Shown in pieces: positions 26,156 to 34,204 of a stretch of DNA of 64,000 nt; within the stretch, counting starts at the first letter, position 1, and each line of letters starts with the position of its first letter. The notes under the pieces were generated by a model. That model had not been told where the DNA came from and made no database searches. It saw only the letters and a program-made list of their open reading frames with translations. Source of the stretch: Microbacterium sp. CBA3102 (lineage in GTDB: Bacteria > Actinomycetota > Actinomycetes > Actinomycetales > Microbacteriaceae); the NCBI RefSeq assembly GCF_007954505.1, contig NZ_CP042412.1:930001-994000 (forward strand), read 5' to 3'. The translations under genes were made by a program, and so were the position numbers.

Positions 26156-26770
26156 TCACGCCGCGGAGGAGGGACGCCCCAGCAGGCCGCGCAGGAGCAT
26201 CCCCGGAACCGCGGCCTGATCCCGAGCGCGTCGCGACGCCTCCTCAGCGGTCGCGTCGAGAGCCCACTCGTCCAAGCCGCGGAGCATGCCGAACGTCGCC
26301 GCGGCGAGCGCCGCCACGGGCACGTCATCGCGCACGGCTCCGGTGCGCGCACCCACCTGCAGCACCTCGGCGACCCACGCGTGCACGGCATCGAGCAGAG
26401 TGGTCCTCGCGTCGATGCCTCCCGCTGCGGGCAGGTAGAAGATGCGCCCGAGCAGACCGAGAGCGGGATCGACCGCGGCCAGTCGACCGAGATCTGTGAG
26501 CACTCCGTCGAGGCGCGGCCAGAAGTCATCACCGGCGAACTGCGCGGGTTCCGGGGCGACCCAGTGCGCGCGCACGTCGGCGATCAGGGTCTCGACCACC
26601 GCGTCCAACAGCTCCGCCTTGGAACCGACCGCGTGATAGAAGGAGCTCTTGCTGATGCCGGCCGCCTGGATGATGCGGTTCAGCGACGCGCGCTCATATC
26701 CGACCGAGGCGAACTCCGCCACCGTCGCCTCGATGAGTCGGTCGCGGTGATTCCCCGTGAGCGCTGCCAT
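26156..26770 (-). CDS. TetR-family transcriptional repressor
   Basis: 204 residues. The N-terminal HTH spans about 8-57 (RLIEATVAEFASVGYERASLNRIIQAAGISKSSFYHAVGSKAELL, read in parts) and the C-terminal ligand domain is helical with no obvious conserved pocket. The gene is divergent from the FAD monooxygenase; two dyads with the same TGGACC-N4-GGTCCA core lie between them and are the probable operators. It is likely that it represses both genes until the monooxygenase's substrate, or a related toxic compound, is bound. Confidence 0.9.
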   Translation of the reverse strand: MAALTGNHRDRLIEATVAEFASVGYERASLNRIIQAAGISKSSFYHAVGSKAELLDAVVETLIADVRAHWVAPEPAQFAGDDFWPRLDGVLTDLGRLAAVDPALGLLGRIFYLPAAGGIDARTTLLDAVHAWVAEVLQVGARTGAVRDDVPVAALAAATFGMLRGLDEWALDATAEEASRRARDQAAVPGMLLRGLLGRPSSAA

Positions 26771-26780
26771 GCGTCCACCC

Positions 26781-26802
26781 TACTGGACCAGTCGGTCCAG
26801 TA
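26781..26802. promoter_or_regulatory. TetR operator candidate 1
   Basis: Perfect 9-base arms TACTGGACC and GGTCCAGTA separated by AGTC, 11 bases from the TetR start codon. It shares the core TGGACC-N4-GGTCCA with the second dyad. Confidence 0.7.
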
Positions 26803-26818
26803 GGCGTAGTGTGGGCAT

Positions 26819-26834
26819 TGGACCAGGTGGTCCA
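26819..26834. promoter_or_regulatory. TetR operator candidate 2
   Basis: TGGACCA and TGGTCCA arms separated by GG, the same TGGACC-N4-GGTCCA core. The dyad ends just before the AGGAGG ribosome-binding site of the monooxygenase, so binding would block its transcription start. Confidence 0.7.
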
Positions 26835-26844
26835 GAGGAGGAAC

Positions 26845-28062
26845 ATGCTCACCGACACACCACTCGACTCCCAGATCGCCGCACAACACGACGATCGCCT
26901 GAGAGTGCTCATCGTCGGTGCCGGCATCGCCGGCATCACTCTCACGCAACTGCTGCGTCGCGACGGACTGCACCCGGTTCTCGTCGATCGGATGCCCGAG
27001 ATGGACCACCCGGGCTACATGCTCGCGCTCATGCCGACCGTCGACCAAGCTCTGGTCGATCTCGGCGTGCACGAGGACTACCTCGCCGCGGGCACACCCA
27101 TGCAGCGCTATGCGTTCCGATCCCACCGCGGCAAGATGCTGCGCTCCGAGTCGATGAGCGATCTGCTGCGCGTCTACGGCGACTACAACGGCATCTCGCG
27201 TGGCGCTCTGATCGAGGTGCTCACCGAGAGCGGGTGCCCGGTGACGTTCGGCACCACCGTGCAACAGGTGACCGATCGCGCCGCGCTGTTCGTCGACCGT
27301 GACGGGACGCCCGCCGGCGAAGGTCGGTTCGATCTGATCGTCGGTGCCGACGGCATGAACTCACGCATGCGCTCCGTGCTGGGTTCGGCCGCACCGCAGG
27401 TCATCGAGACGGGGTGGTCGGGCTGGGTGGGGTGGGCGGATGATCTCAGCGATCCGACGCTCGGCGAGGAGATCTGGGGCAATGGGTTCTTCCTCGGGGC
27501 CTACCCCGTGAAGAACCGGCTGGGTGTGTTCCTCGGCGGTCCGGACGCCGACCTTGCGGACGGTCCCGTCGCGTTCGCCGCATCCGTCCGCGAGCGGGTC
27601 GATTCCCTCGGCCCTCGCCTGGAGGCATCGCTGCGCGCGATCGAGACCGCACCGGATCCGTACCTGTGGCGACTCGACGACGCCCGTGCTCCGCGATGGG
27701 TGCTACCCGCCGGCGTTCTGCTCGGGGACGCCGCCGCGGGCTTCCTGCCGACCGCAGGGATCGGGGCGGGAATGGCGATCGAGTCGGCCTGGATGCTGGG
27801 CCGCATGCTCGCGCACGCCGACCGGCAAACACTGCCGGTACTGCTTGAGGCATGGGAGCGGGTCGAGCGCCCTCGCGTCGAGGCAGCGCAGTCGAACTCA
27901 CGGATGCTCGCGCGGCTCATGTTCCGCCGCGGGCGTGTGCTCGCGTGGCTGCGTGAGACCACGCTCCGGCGCCTGAGCGTGCGAGCCGTGCTGGGCCCGA
28001 TCGTCAAGCTCGTCGCCGGACGCCCCGACCCCGATGCCGTCGCCCGCCAGGCACTGGCATGA
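26845..28062 (+). CDS. FAD-dependent monooxygenase (aromatic hydroxylase / TetX-like)
   Basis: 405-residue group A flavoprotein monooxygenase. The FAD Rossmann motif is VLIVGAGIAGITLTQLLRRDG (in parts; GxGxxG at residues 25-30), the DG motif is FDLIVGADGMNSRMR (near 168) and the second FAD site is VLLGDAAAGFLPTAGIGAGMAIE (about 290-312). It would hydroxylate an aromatic or polyketide-like substrate with NAD(P)H and O2; resistance enzymes such as TetX share this fold, but nothing here fixes the substrate. ATG 26845 follows AGGAGG. The TetR divergence suggests substrate-induced expression. A broken partial copy lies upstream. Confidence 0.88.
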   Translation: MLTDTPLDSQIAAQHDDRLRVLIVGAGIAGITLTQLLRRDGLHPVLVDRMPEMDHPGYMLALMPTVDQALVDLGVHEDYLAAGTPMQRYAFRSHRGKMLRSESMSDLLRVYGDYNGISRGALIEVLTESGCPVTFGTTVQQVTDRAALFVDRDGTPAGEGRFDLIVGADGMNSRMRSVLGSAAPQVIETGWSGWVGWADDLSDPTLGEEIWGNGFFLGAYPVKNRLGVFLGGPDADLADGPVAFAASVRERVDSLGPRLEASLRAIETAPDPYLWRLDDARAPRWVLPAGVLLGDAAAGFLPTAGIGAGMAIESAWMLGRMLAHADRQTLPVLLEAWERVERPRVEAAQSNSRMLARLMFRRGRVLAWLRETTLRRLSVRAVLGPIVKLVAGRPDPDAVARQALA

Positions 28063-28094
28063 AGTGTGACTCGCCGCTGGCCAGCTCCGCGAAA

Positions 28095-28830
28095 CCGTAT
28101 GTAGTCGACCACGGGTGGGGGAACGATCACGGCACTAGGACGGGCGGTCCAGGCGATGACACTGCTAAGGACGGCTGCTACGCGGTAGACGGTGGCCAGT
28201 TCGTCGTAGCGGATAGCGATGCCGCGCCATTGCTTGAGGGCGGCAAAGCGGCGTTCGACGACGTTTCTGGCCCGGTAGTCGTCACGGTTGCAATCGACAG
28301 GTCGTCCGCCTTTGGGCCCCGTCGGAGGCGACGGCCGATCTGGTCGGATGGTTGCGGAATGACGGCTTGGATGCCGCGGTCGCGCAGGTGCTGACGGATG
28401 GCTCGTGACGAGTACGCCTTGTCGCCGCGGACTCGATCGGGCCGGGTTCGAGGAATCCGCGGATCGAGCCGACTGATCACGCTTCGGCCGCTCCCGCGGC
28501 GGCCTCTCGACCGAGCTGCACCAGCTCGTCGATAGTCACGGTCTGTGTTGATGAGCGCGAGCGATGGTGGAGTCGACCAACACGGCCCAGTCGATGATCC
28601 CAGGTTCCGTCGGCCGCCATCCGCCGATGCCACTTCCAAACCGTCTGCCGCGGGCCGAACACCTCCGGCAGATCGCGCCATGCGATCCCTGTCCGATAGC
28701 GATAGGCGATTACCTCGACCATTGTCCGCGCGTCCGAGAACGGGCGACCCCTGGACCTGATAAGAACCCGCCAATCAGATCCCACCGGGCATCCGACAGC
28801 GATAGAAATCGCGACACAACTCCAGCATCG
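28095..28830 (-). mobile_element. Degenerate IS5-like transposase remnant
   Basis: Transposase pieces are scattered over three minus-strand frames: ARWDLIGGFLSGPG (start, near 28780), TMVEVIAYRYRTGIAWRDLP, VLVDSTIARAHQH (first catalytic Asp, near 28575), RVRGDKAYSSRAIRQHLRDRG and NVVERRFAALKQWRGIAIRYDE (catalytic Glu, near 28230). At least three frameshifts and an internal deletion after the VDST motif have destroyed the gene. I could not identify both terminal inverted repeats or a target duplication, so the borders are approximate. It lies between the monooxygenase and a small membrane-protein gene. Confidence 0.8.
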
Positions 28831-28861
28831 CCGGATCGGCCCGTCCCTTCGGCGACGCGCC

Positions 28862-29089
28862 CTAGTCAGGCTCGCCCGCTGGATTCGAGTCCTGACGGAA
28901 GACAACTCGCGCGAGGAGCGCGGCTCCGCCAAGTACGCAGAGCCACGCGACTCCCCAGGCAACGAAGCCAACCAAGGGGTTCGGATCGATCCAGGCTTGG
29001 ACCGCGCTGGTCCCCTTCAGAAGCATCCAGGCCAGGAAGATTCCGATTAGAACGATGCCGCTGACCGTGAGTCCGAGCTTCTTCCCCAT
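28862..29089 (-). CDS. Small two-helix membrane protein, unknown
   Basis: 75 residues: short basic N-terminus, helix LTVSGIVLIGIFLAWMLL, a loop with DPNPLVG, helix FVAWGVAWLCVLGGAALLARVV and an acidic tail ending GEPD. The hydrophobic pattern and codon use look genuine, but no family is recognised. It ends beside the IS5 remnant. Confidence 0.55.
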   Translation of the reverse strand: MGKKLGLTVSGIVLIGIFLAWMLLKGTSAVQAWIDPNPLVGFVAWGVAWLCVLGGAALLARVVFRQDSNPAGEPD

Positions 29090-29137
29090 GCCTCGAGGTT
29101 AGCGCTGCAGTCACCGCCGACTTTGGGAGACACGACA

Positions 29138-29308
29138 CTAGCCCTCGGGGAGCCGTAGCGCCTTCTCGGTGAAGTACCTCACCTCGCCCTCGGCGGTCTC
29201 GACCCCGAACACCCACTTGCCGGCGGGAGTTGCCCGGACGTCGATGACGGTGCCCCGTTCGCGGCCGACGATCACATCGGTTCCCGCTGAGAAAATGGAT
29301 TCGCTCAT
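29138..29308 (-). CDS. Small SH3-like basic protein, unknown
   Basis: 56 residues from MSESIFSAGTDVIVGRERG to YFTEKALRLPEG. The pattern of short beta strands (DVIVG, GTVIDV, WVFGVET, VRYFTE) resembles a KOW/SH3-like barrel, as in small proteins that read like G-T-V-hydrophobic at the third strand. A longer start at 29362 would add 18 residues, but these translate a perfect hairpin and are unlikely. The chosen ATG follows that hairpin directly, with no clear ribosome-binding site. Confidence 0.55.
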   Translation of the reverse strand: MSESIFSAGTDVIVGRERGTVIDVRATPAGKWVFGVETAEGEVRYFTEKALRLPEG

Positions 29309-29340
29309 GGATGAGAGCTTGCCCCCGCAAGCTCTCATCC
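29309..29340 (-). promoter_or_regulatory. Perfect 14-bp hairpin next to the start codon
   Basis: GGATGAGAGCTTGC (29309-29322) and its exact complement (29327-29340) flank CCCC. On the minus strand the stem ends one base before the ATG of the SH3-like gene and starts 41 bases after the end of the luciferase-like gene. It could end the upstream transcript (no T-tract) or control initiation. Confidence 0.55.
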
Positions 29341-29380
29341 GCATCCCTCGCACGACGGACATCCGCCGCGAAGCCGACTG

Positions 29381-30436
29381 TCAGACCGGGTCGCCCTGCA
29401 CCGGCCCGTCGGTGTTCGGCCTCCAGCCGAGCGCCGGTGCAACGTGTGTCGCGAAAGCTTCCAGCACATGCAGGTTGTACTCCGGGCCGAGCTGGTTGGG
29501 GATCGTGAGCAGCAGGGTGTCGGCGGCCATCACGGCCTCGTCCTGCTTCAGCTGGGCGATCAGCACGTCCGGCTCGGCGGCATACGTCTTCCCGAAGGTC
29601 GAGCGGAATCCGTCGATCACACCGATCTGGTCGGCGTTCTCCTCGCTGCGCAGCCCGAAGTAGGCCCGATCCATGTCGGACACGAGCGGGAACACGCTGC
29701 GGCTCACGGAGACCCGCGGTCGCCCGGTGTGACCGGCTTCCTTGTAGGCCGAACGGAACAGCTCGATCTGTTCGCGCTGCAGTTCGTGGAAGGGTTGGCC
29801 CGTCGCTTCAGTCACGAGGGTCGAACTCATCATGTTGAGCCCCTTGCGACCCGTCTCCACGGCGGTCGGACGAGAGCCCGATCCCCACCAGATGTGGTCA
29901 CGGAGCGTCGGCGACTGCGGTTCGATCTGCAGATACCGACCCGCTCCCACCATCCTCGGGTCACCGGGGGCGAGACCCTCGCCGTCGATCGCCCGCAGGA
30001 AGAGGTCGAACTTCTCCCGCGCCAGCACGCTGCCGCGCTCCGTGTCCTCCTCGTCGACGTAGCCGAACGTCTCGTAGCCGCGAAGCGCGGTCTCGGGTGA
30101 ACCTCGGCTCACTCCGAGCGCGATCCGTCCATCGGCGATCAGGTCGAGCGCTGCCGCTTCCTCGGCGAACTGGAACGGGTTCTCGTAGCGCATGTCGATC
30201 ACACCGGTGCCGACCTCGATGCGCTTCGTGCGCGCCGCCATCGCGGAGAGCAGCGGCATGGGGGACGCGGCCTGGCGCGCCCAGTGGTGCACGCGCACCG
30301 AGGCACCGTTCACTCCGATCTCGTCGGCGCCTTCGGCGATCTCGATCGTCTGCTTGAGCATGTCGCCCGCTGTGCGGGTCGCCGATCCGGGGACATCGGC
30401 GTAGTGACCGAAAGAGAGGAATCCGAAAGCCTTCAT
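29381..30436 (-). CDS. LLM-class flavin-dependent oxidoreductase
   Basis: 351-residue luciferase-like monooxygenase using reduced flavin. The TIM-barrel family pattern is visible: GFLSFGHYADV at the N-terminus, GVNGASVRVHHW (about 40-51), LSAMAARTKRIEVGTGVIDMRYENPFQFAEEAAALDLIADGRIALGVSRGSPE (in parts, 62-114) and DHIWWGSGSRPTAVETGRKG near 180-200. These are F420- or FMN-dependent; which one cannot be told. It starts 29 bases downstream of the methyltransferase stop on the same strand, so the two may be cotranscribed. Confidence 0.85.
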   Translation of the reverse strand: MKAFGFLSFGHYADVPGSATRTAGDMLKQTIEIAEGADEIGVNGASVRVHHWARQAASPMPLLSAMAARTKRIEVGTGVIDMRYENPFQFAEEAAALDLIADGRIALGVSRGSPETALRGYETFGYVDEEDTERGSVLAREKFDLFLRAIDGEGLAPGDPRMVGAGRYLQIEPQSPTLRDHIWWGSGSRPTAVETGRKGLNMMSSTLVTEATGQPFHELQREQIELFRSAYKEAGHTGRPRVSVSRSVFPLVSDMDRAYFGLRSEENADQIGVIDGFRSTFGKTYAAEPDVLIAQLKQDEAVMAADTLLLTIPNQLGPEYNLHVLEAFATHVAPALGWRPNTDGPVQGDPV

Positions 30437-30464
30437 GATCTATTCCAACGCATGTATTCGGGGT

Positions 30465-31976
30465 CTATTCCCCCGGCAGCAGGATGCCGTCGAGGATCAG
30501 GGCACGGATGCGGGGTTCGAGGTCCGCCCACAGCTCGGCCAAAGGCACGTCGAACAGGTCCGCCAGCGCCGCCACGATCTGTCCCACGGTGAGTTCACCG
30601 TCACAGGCCCCGACGAATCCGGCGAGCGCGGGGTCGACCGCGATGGTGCGACTGAATCCCCCGCCCTGACGCAGCTCGATCACGCTCGGGTCGTCGTTGC
30701 CGGGCAGCAGGTGCCGCGCCTCGGTGACGTCGGCGGCGACCATCAGAGTCGCCGGCATCCCCTGGGTGAGCACATCGTGGGCGGCGAGCCCCGTCGCCAG
30801 TGCCGCACCGACGTTCGAGACATGCTGGCCGATCTTCTCGGTCCGTCGCAGCGGGTCGCCCGATGACCCCCGGCGCATCAGGACGTAGCCGAAGCCGATG
30901 GAGGTCACACCGCGGGCGGCGAAGTCATCGAGCCACGCGGTGAGCAGCGGGGTGAACCCGGGATCGCGCGGGGTCGTGCCACCGTCACGGATCCACAGCT
31001 CGGCGTACCCGAGGGGCGAGAGCTTTTCGCGTTCGATCACCCACAGGTCGAGCTCGGCCGGTACCCATGCCTCCAGGCGGGCGAGGCCCCCGACTCCCGC
31101 CTTGGACTCCCAGTTCCCCAGCAGCTGGACGATGCCGTTCTCCGTGAGGAATGTCGGGGCCGTGCGCACGAACTGCTCGACCAGCGCGTCTCCGACCAGT
31201 CCGCCGTCGCGGTATTCGTACGCGGGAACACCGTCGACGCGCGGGGTGATCACGAACGGCGGATTCGAGACGATCAGGTCGAACGCCTCCCCCGCGACCG
31301 GCTCGAACATGCTCCCCTGGCGGAACTCGATGTTGGCGACTCCGTTGAGGTGCGCGTTGAGCTCGGCGAAGGCGAGGGCGCGCGCGGAGATGTCGGTCGC
31401 GATGACCCTGCCCGCCCGACGCGCGACCAGGAGCGCCTGGATACCGCACCCGGTCCCGAGGTCGAGCGCGCGATCCACCTCGATCGCGACGATGGTCTCG
31501 GCGAGGGTGCGGGACGCGCCGCCGACACCGAGGACGTGATCGTCGGGCAGCGCTCCGTCGAGCGCCACCTCGTCGAGGTCGCTCGCGATCCACCACTCCC
31601 CCACACCATCCGCATCGACGAACGACTGCGGTCGCAGCAGTGCCGTGGGCGTCACGGTGTCGGCATCGACGGTCGCGAGGCGGAGGGCGACGAGCCCATC
31701 CACCCCGAGGTGCGGGAGCGCGGCGGCCACAGGCTCCCGCGGCTGGGTCATCCCGAGCACGAAGAGGCGTCCGAGAGTGGCGAGCGCACCGGTGTCGTCG
31801 GCGATCGCGCGCAGGATCGGCTCCCGCATCCCTCGCGCCAGGGCATCGTCCGCCTCTTCTCCCCAGAGTCGCCGAAGCGGCTCGGAACGGAGGTCCGCAG
31901 CATCGAGATCCGCTGCGAGAGCGGCGCTGTGGAGCGGGTCGGGAACGGGTGCGAGGGTGTCGGACACGGCCGTCAC
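30465..31976 (-). CDS. SAM-dependent methyltransferase, PrmC/RsmC-like with N-terminal extension
   Basis: 503 residues. A helical N-terminal domain of about 150 residues (actinobacterial extension) precedes a class I methyltransferase: SAM motif ALDLGTGCGIQALLVARRAG (about 168-187), VIATDISARALAF, and the catalytic NPPF in DLIVSNPPFVITP (near 237), characteristic of enzymes that methylate a planar amide or base nitrogen. The C-terminal about 200 residues include a second domain of unknown role. Target could be ribosomal or release-factor related; not determinable. Start GTG 31976 has no strong ribosome-binding site; GTG three codons on is possible. Confidence 0.8.
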   Translation of the reverse strand: MTAVSDTLAPVPDPLHSAALAADLDAADLRSEPLRRLWGEEADDALARGMREPILRAIADDTGALATLGRLFVLGMTQPREPVAAALPHLGVDGLVALRLATVDADTVTPTALLRPQSFVDADGVGEWWIASDLDEVALDGALPDDHVLGVGGASRTLAETIVAIEVDRALDLGTGCGIQALLVARRAGRVIATDISARALAFAELNAHLNGVANIEFRQGSMFEPVAGEAFDLIVSNPPFVITPRVDGVPAYEYRDGGLVGDALVEQFVRTAPTFLTENGIVQLLGNWESKAGVGGLARLEAWVPAELDLWVIEREKLSPLGYAELWIRDGGTTPRDPGFTPLLTAWLDDFAARGVTSIGFGYVLMRRGSSGDPLRRTEKIGQHVSNVGAALATGLAAHDVLTQGMPATLMVAADVTEARHLLPGNDDPSVIELRQGGGFSRTIAVDPALAGFVGACDGELTVGQIVAALADLFDVPLAELWADLEPRIRALILDGILLPGE

Positions 31977-32071
31977 TCTACGCGTCTTCAGGCTTCTCCT
32001 TCATATGGCCTCCTAGAATCAGGAGGTCAGTACTCACGGGCAGCTCTCTCCGGCGCTCGAGGAAGACCTCC

Positions 32072-34204
32072 ATGACCGCGATCACCCCCGAAACCGGCCT
32101 CCGTGCGCGCCTGCATCGGCTCGCAGGCAGGGCCGCGGTTTTCGCGATCGCAGCGGGCACCTGTGCCCTGGGTGCGCCGGGCGCCGCTTTCGCCGCGGAC
32201 CAGGCCCCGAAGGACGACGATCAGACCGTCGAGCTGCACGTCTCCGCCGGCATGCGCGGACTCATCGCTCCGGGGTCGTCGACCTCGGCGACGCTCACTC
32301 TCGACAACGGCACGGACACGAGGCTCAGCGGTGGACAGGTCGAGGTCGAGCTCAACCGCACGCCCCTGCCCGACGATGCGGCGGTGACGAGCTGGCTCGA
32401 CGACGGTGAGGCTCCCGGCGAGTTCGCTGCGATCGGGGCCGACGACACCGAGCCGATCGATGCGGGCGCCTCCGCGACGACCACGATCTTCGTGCCCGAA
32501 GACACCCTCGGCGACCTCGCCCCCGGCGTGTACCCGCTGCGCGCGGAGCTCACCGGAGCGAAGACCGGCGACGACGCGGCGGCCGAAGCGGACACGACCG
32601 CGACGACCGTCCTGATCGTGGCGGACTCGCAGACTACGCAGATCGGCGTCATCGTTCCCCTCACGGCGACGCCGGAAGGCGGTGCGCTGCTGACCGCCGA
32701 AGAGCTCGCAGAGCTCACCGCCGCCGACGGCGCACTGACCGCCCAGCTCGACGGGATCGCGGGGACGACGGCCGTGATCGCGATCGACCCATCGATCCTC
32801 ACGGCGATCCGGGTGCTCGGCACGGCCGCTCCTGACAGCGCACGGGAGTGGCTCACGCGGCTCGACGGGCTTCCGAACGCACGGTTCGCCGTGCAGTTCG
32901 GGGATGCGGATGCCACGGCGCAGGCACAGGCGGGGTTGCCCGAGCTGCTCCAGCCGACGACGTTCGCCCCCTTCTTGAACGCCGCGGACTTCCCGCAGAC
33001 GCCGGAGACGGTCGCCCCCACGGACAGCACGGGCGCAACACCCGGCCCGACTCCCCGTCCCACGGACTCCACCGCGCTCCCGACGGATGAGGAGCTCACC
33101 GCGGTCGAGGGTGCGCTGCCGCGAATCCTCTGGCCGCACGATGCGCTGACCGAGACCGACCTGGCCGCGTTCACCGGGTACCTCGGAGAGGGGACGACCA
33201 CGATCGTTCCCTCGTCGGCGGTCGGTGGACAGAGCGCTGCCCACGCGACCGCGTCGGGCCATGATCTCCTCGTCACCGATGCCACCACCTCCGAGGTGCT
33301 GTCAGAAGTGGCCGCCGAGGGTGACAGTGTCGACCGCCAGCGTCTGCTCGCCGAAGCGACGGCGCGGCTCCAGTTCGCTCAAGCCCGTTCCGCCGGCGCT
33401 CCCCTGCTCATCGGCTTGGACCGCGATGAGAATCGCCGCGCGGACGCTCTCCGCGACGCGATCTCCGCGGCGGACTCGATCGGATTCGAGTTCTCCGCGC
33501 TCCGGGCGACGACACCCGTCGCGGCGACTCTGACCGCAGAACCCGACACCGCTCGCTCGGCCGCCGTGACGACGCTCCTGGCCGACGAGGGCAAGCTCAC
33601 CGCCTTCTCGTCCATCCTCGAGGACCCGCAGGTGCTGCTGAGTCCCGAGCGCATCAGGATCCTCCGCACACTCGCCGTCGGGACCTCGGCGAACGCGTTC
33701 ACGGAGGACCTCGCCGATCATCAGGCACAGACACGGGCGACGCTGAACGCCGTGAACATCCCGCCGTCCAGCACCATCCAGCTGCTCGCGGCCAACGCCG
33801 ACCTCCCGATCGCGGTCCGTAACGACCTGCCGTGGCCGGTGACCGTGCAGCTCTTCGTCTCGCCCACTGACCCCCGTCTCGACGTCAAACCCATGACCGA
33901 GACGGTCGTGCAGCCCAACTCGTCGACGCGGGTGAAGGTTCCGGTGTCGGCACGGGTGGGCAGCGGCGAGGTCGATCTGCGCCTCAGTCTCTACAGCCCC
34001 ACGGGTGTGCAGATCCAAGGGGATCAGACCGTCCGGGTCGCGGTCCGTGCCGAGTGGGAGACGATCGGCCTCGTGATCTTCGGAGGTCTCGCGGTCCTCC
34101 TGATCGCCCTCGGCGTGATCCGCACCATCCGCCGCAAGCGCCGTGAGACAGCGGAGGAAGACGAGGAAGCCGTGGCCACGGAGCCCGAGGAGAAGCGTGA
34201 CTAG
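32072..34204 (+). CDS. DUF6049 family secreted/membrane protein upstream of murJ
   Basis: 710 residues. Signal peptide AGRAAVFAIAAGTCALGAPGAAFAAD, a large extracellular region with beta-rich start (VELHVSAGMRGLIAPGSSTSATLTL, in parts), a central alpha/beta part (VIAIDPSILTAIRVLGT; LLIGLDRDENRRADAL) and a C-terminal transmembrane helix IGLVIFGGLAVLLIALGVI followed by the basic-acidic tail RRKRRETAEEDEE. Proteins of this kind precede murJ across actinobacteria and are presumed to act in envelope assembly with it. The gene overlaps murJ by 8 bases, so expression is coupled. Start ATG 32072 was chosen for GAGGAAGACC upstream and the signal peptide that follows. Confidence 0.85.
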   Translation: MTAITPETGLRARLHRLAGRAAVFAIAAGTCALGAPGAAFAADQAPKDDDQTVELHVSAGMRGLIAPGSSTSATLTLDNGTDTRLSGGQVEVELNRTPLPDDAAVTSWLDDGEAPGEFAAIGADDTEPIDAGASATTTIFVPEDTLGDLAPGVYPLRAELTGAKTGDDAAAEADTTATTVLIVADSQTTQIGVIVPLTATPEGGALLTAEELAELTAADGALTAQLDGIAGTTAVIAIDPSILTAIRVLGTAAPDSAREWLTRLDGLPNARFAVQFGDADATAQAQAGLPELLQPTTFAPFLNAADFPQTPETVAPTDSTGATPGPTPRPTDSTALPTDEELTAVEGALPRILWPHDALTETDLAAFTGYLGEGTTTIVPSSAVGGQSAAHATASGHDLLVTDATTSEVLSEVAAEGDSVDRQRLLAEATARLQFAQARSAGAPLLIGLDRDENRRADALRDAISAADSIGFEFSALRATTPVAATLTAEPDTARSAAVTTLLADEGKLTAFSSILEDPQVLLSPERIRILRTLAVGTSANAFTEDLADHQAQTRATLNAVNIPPSSTIQLLAANADLPIAVRNDLPWPVTVQLFVSPTDPRLDVKPMTETVVQPNSSTRVKVPVSARVGSGEVDLRLSLYSPTGVQIQGDQTVRVAVRAEWETIGLVIFGGLAVLLIALGVIRTIRRKRRETAEEDEEAVATEPEEKRD

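Noticed and set aside
26003-26159. N-terminal extension of the DUF2599 frame up to 26159
   Set aside because: It translates the antisense of the monooxygenase fragment and is arginine/proline-rich without homology-like pattern.
28880-28900. GATTCGAGTCC resembling a tRNA T-arm
   Set aside because: No acceptor or anticodon stems around it; it lies inside the small membrane-protein gene.
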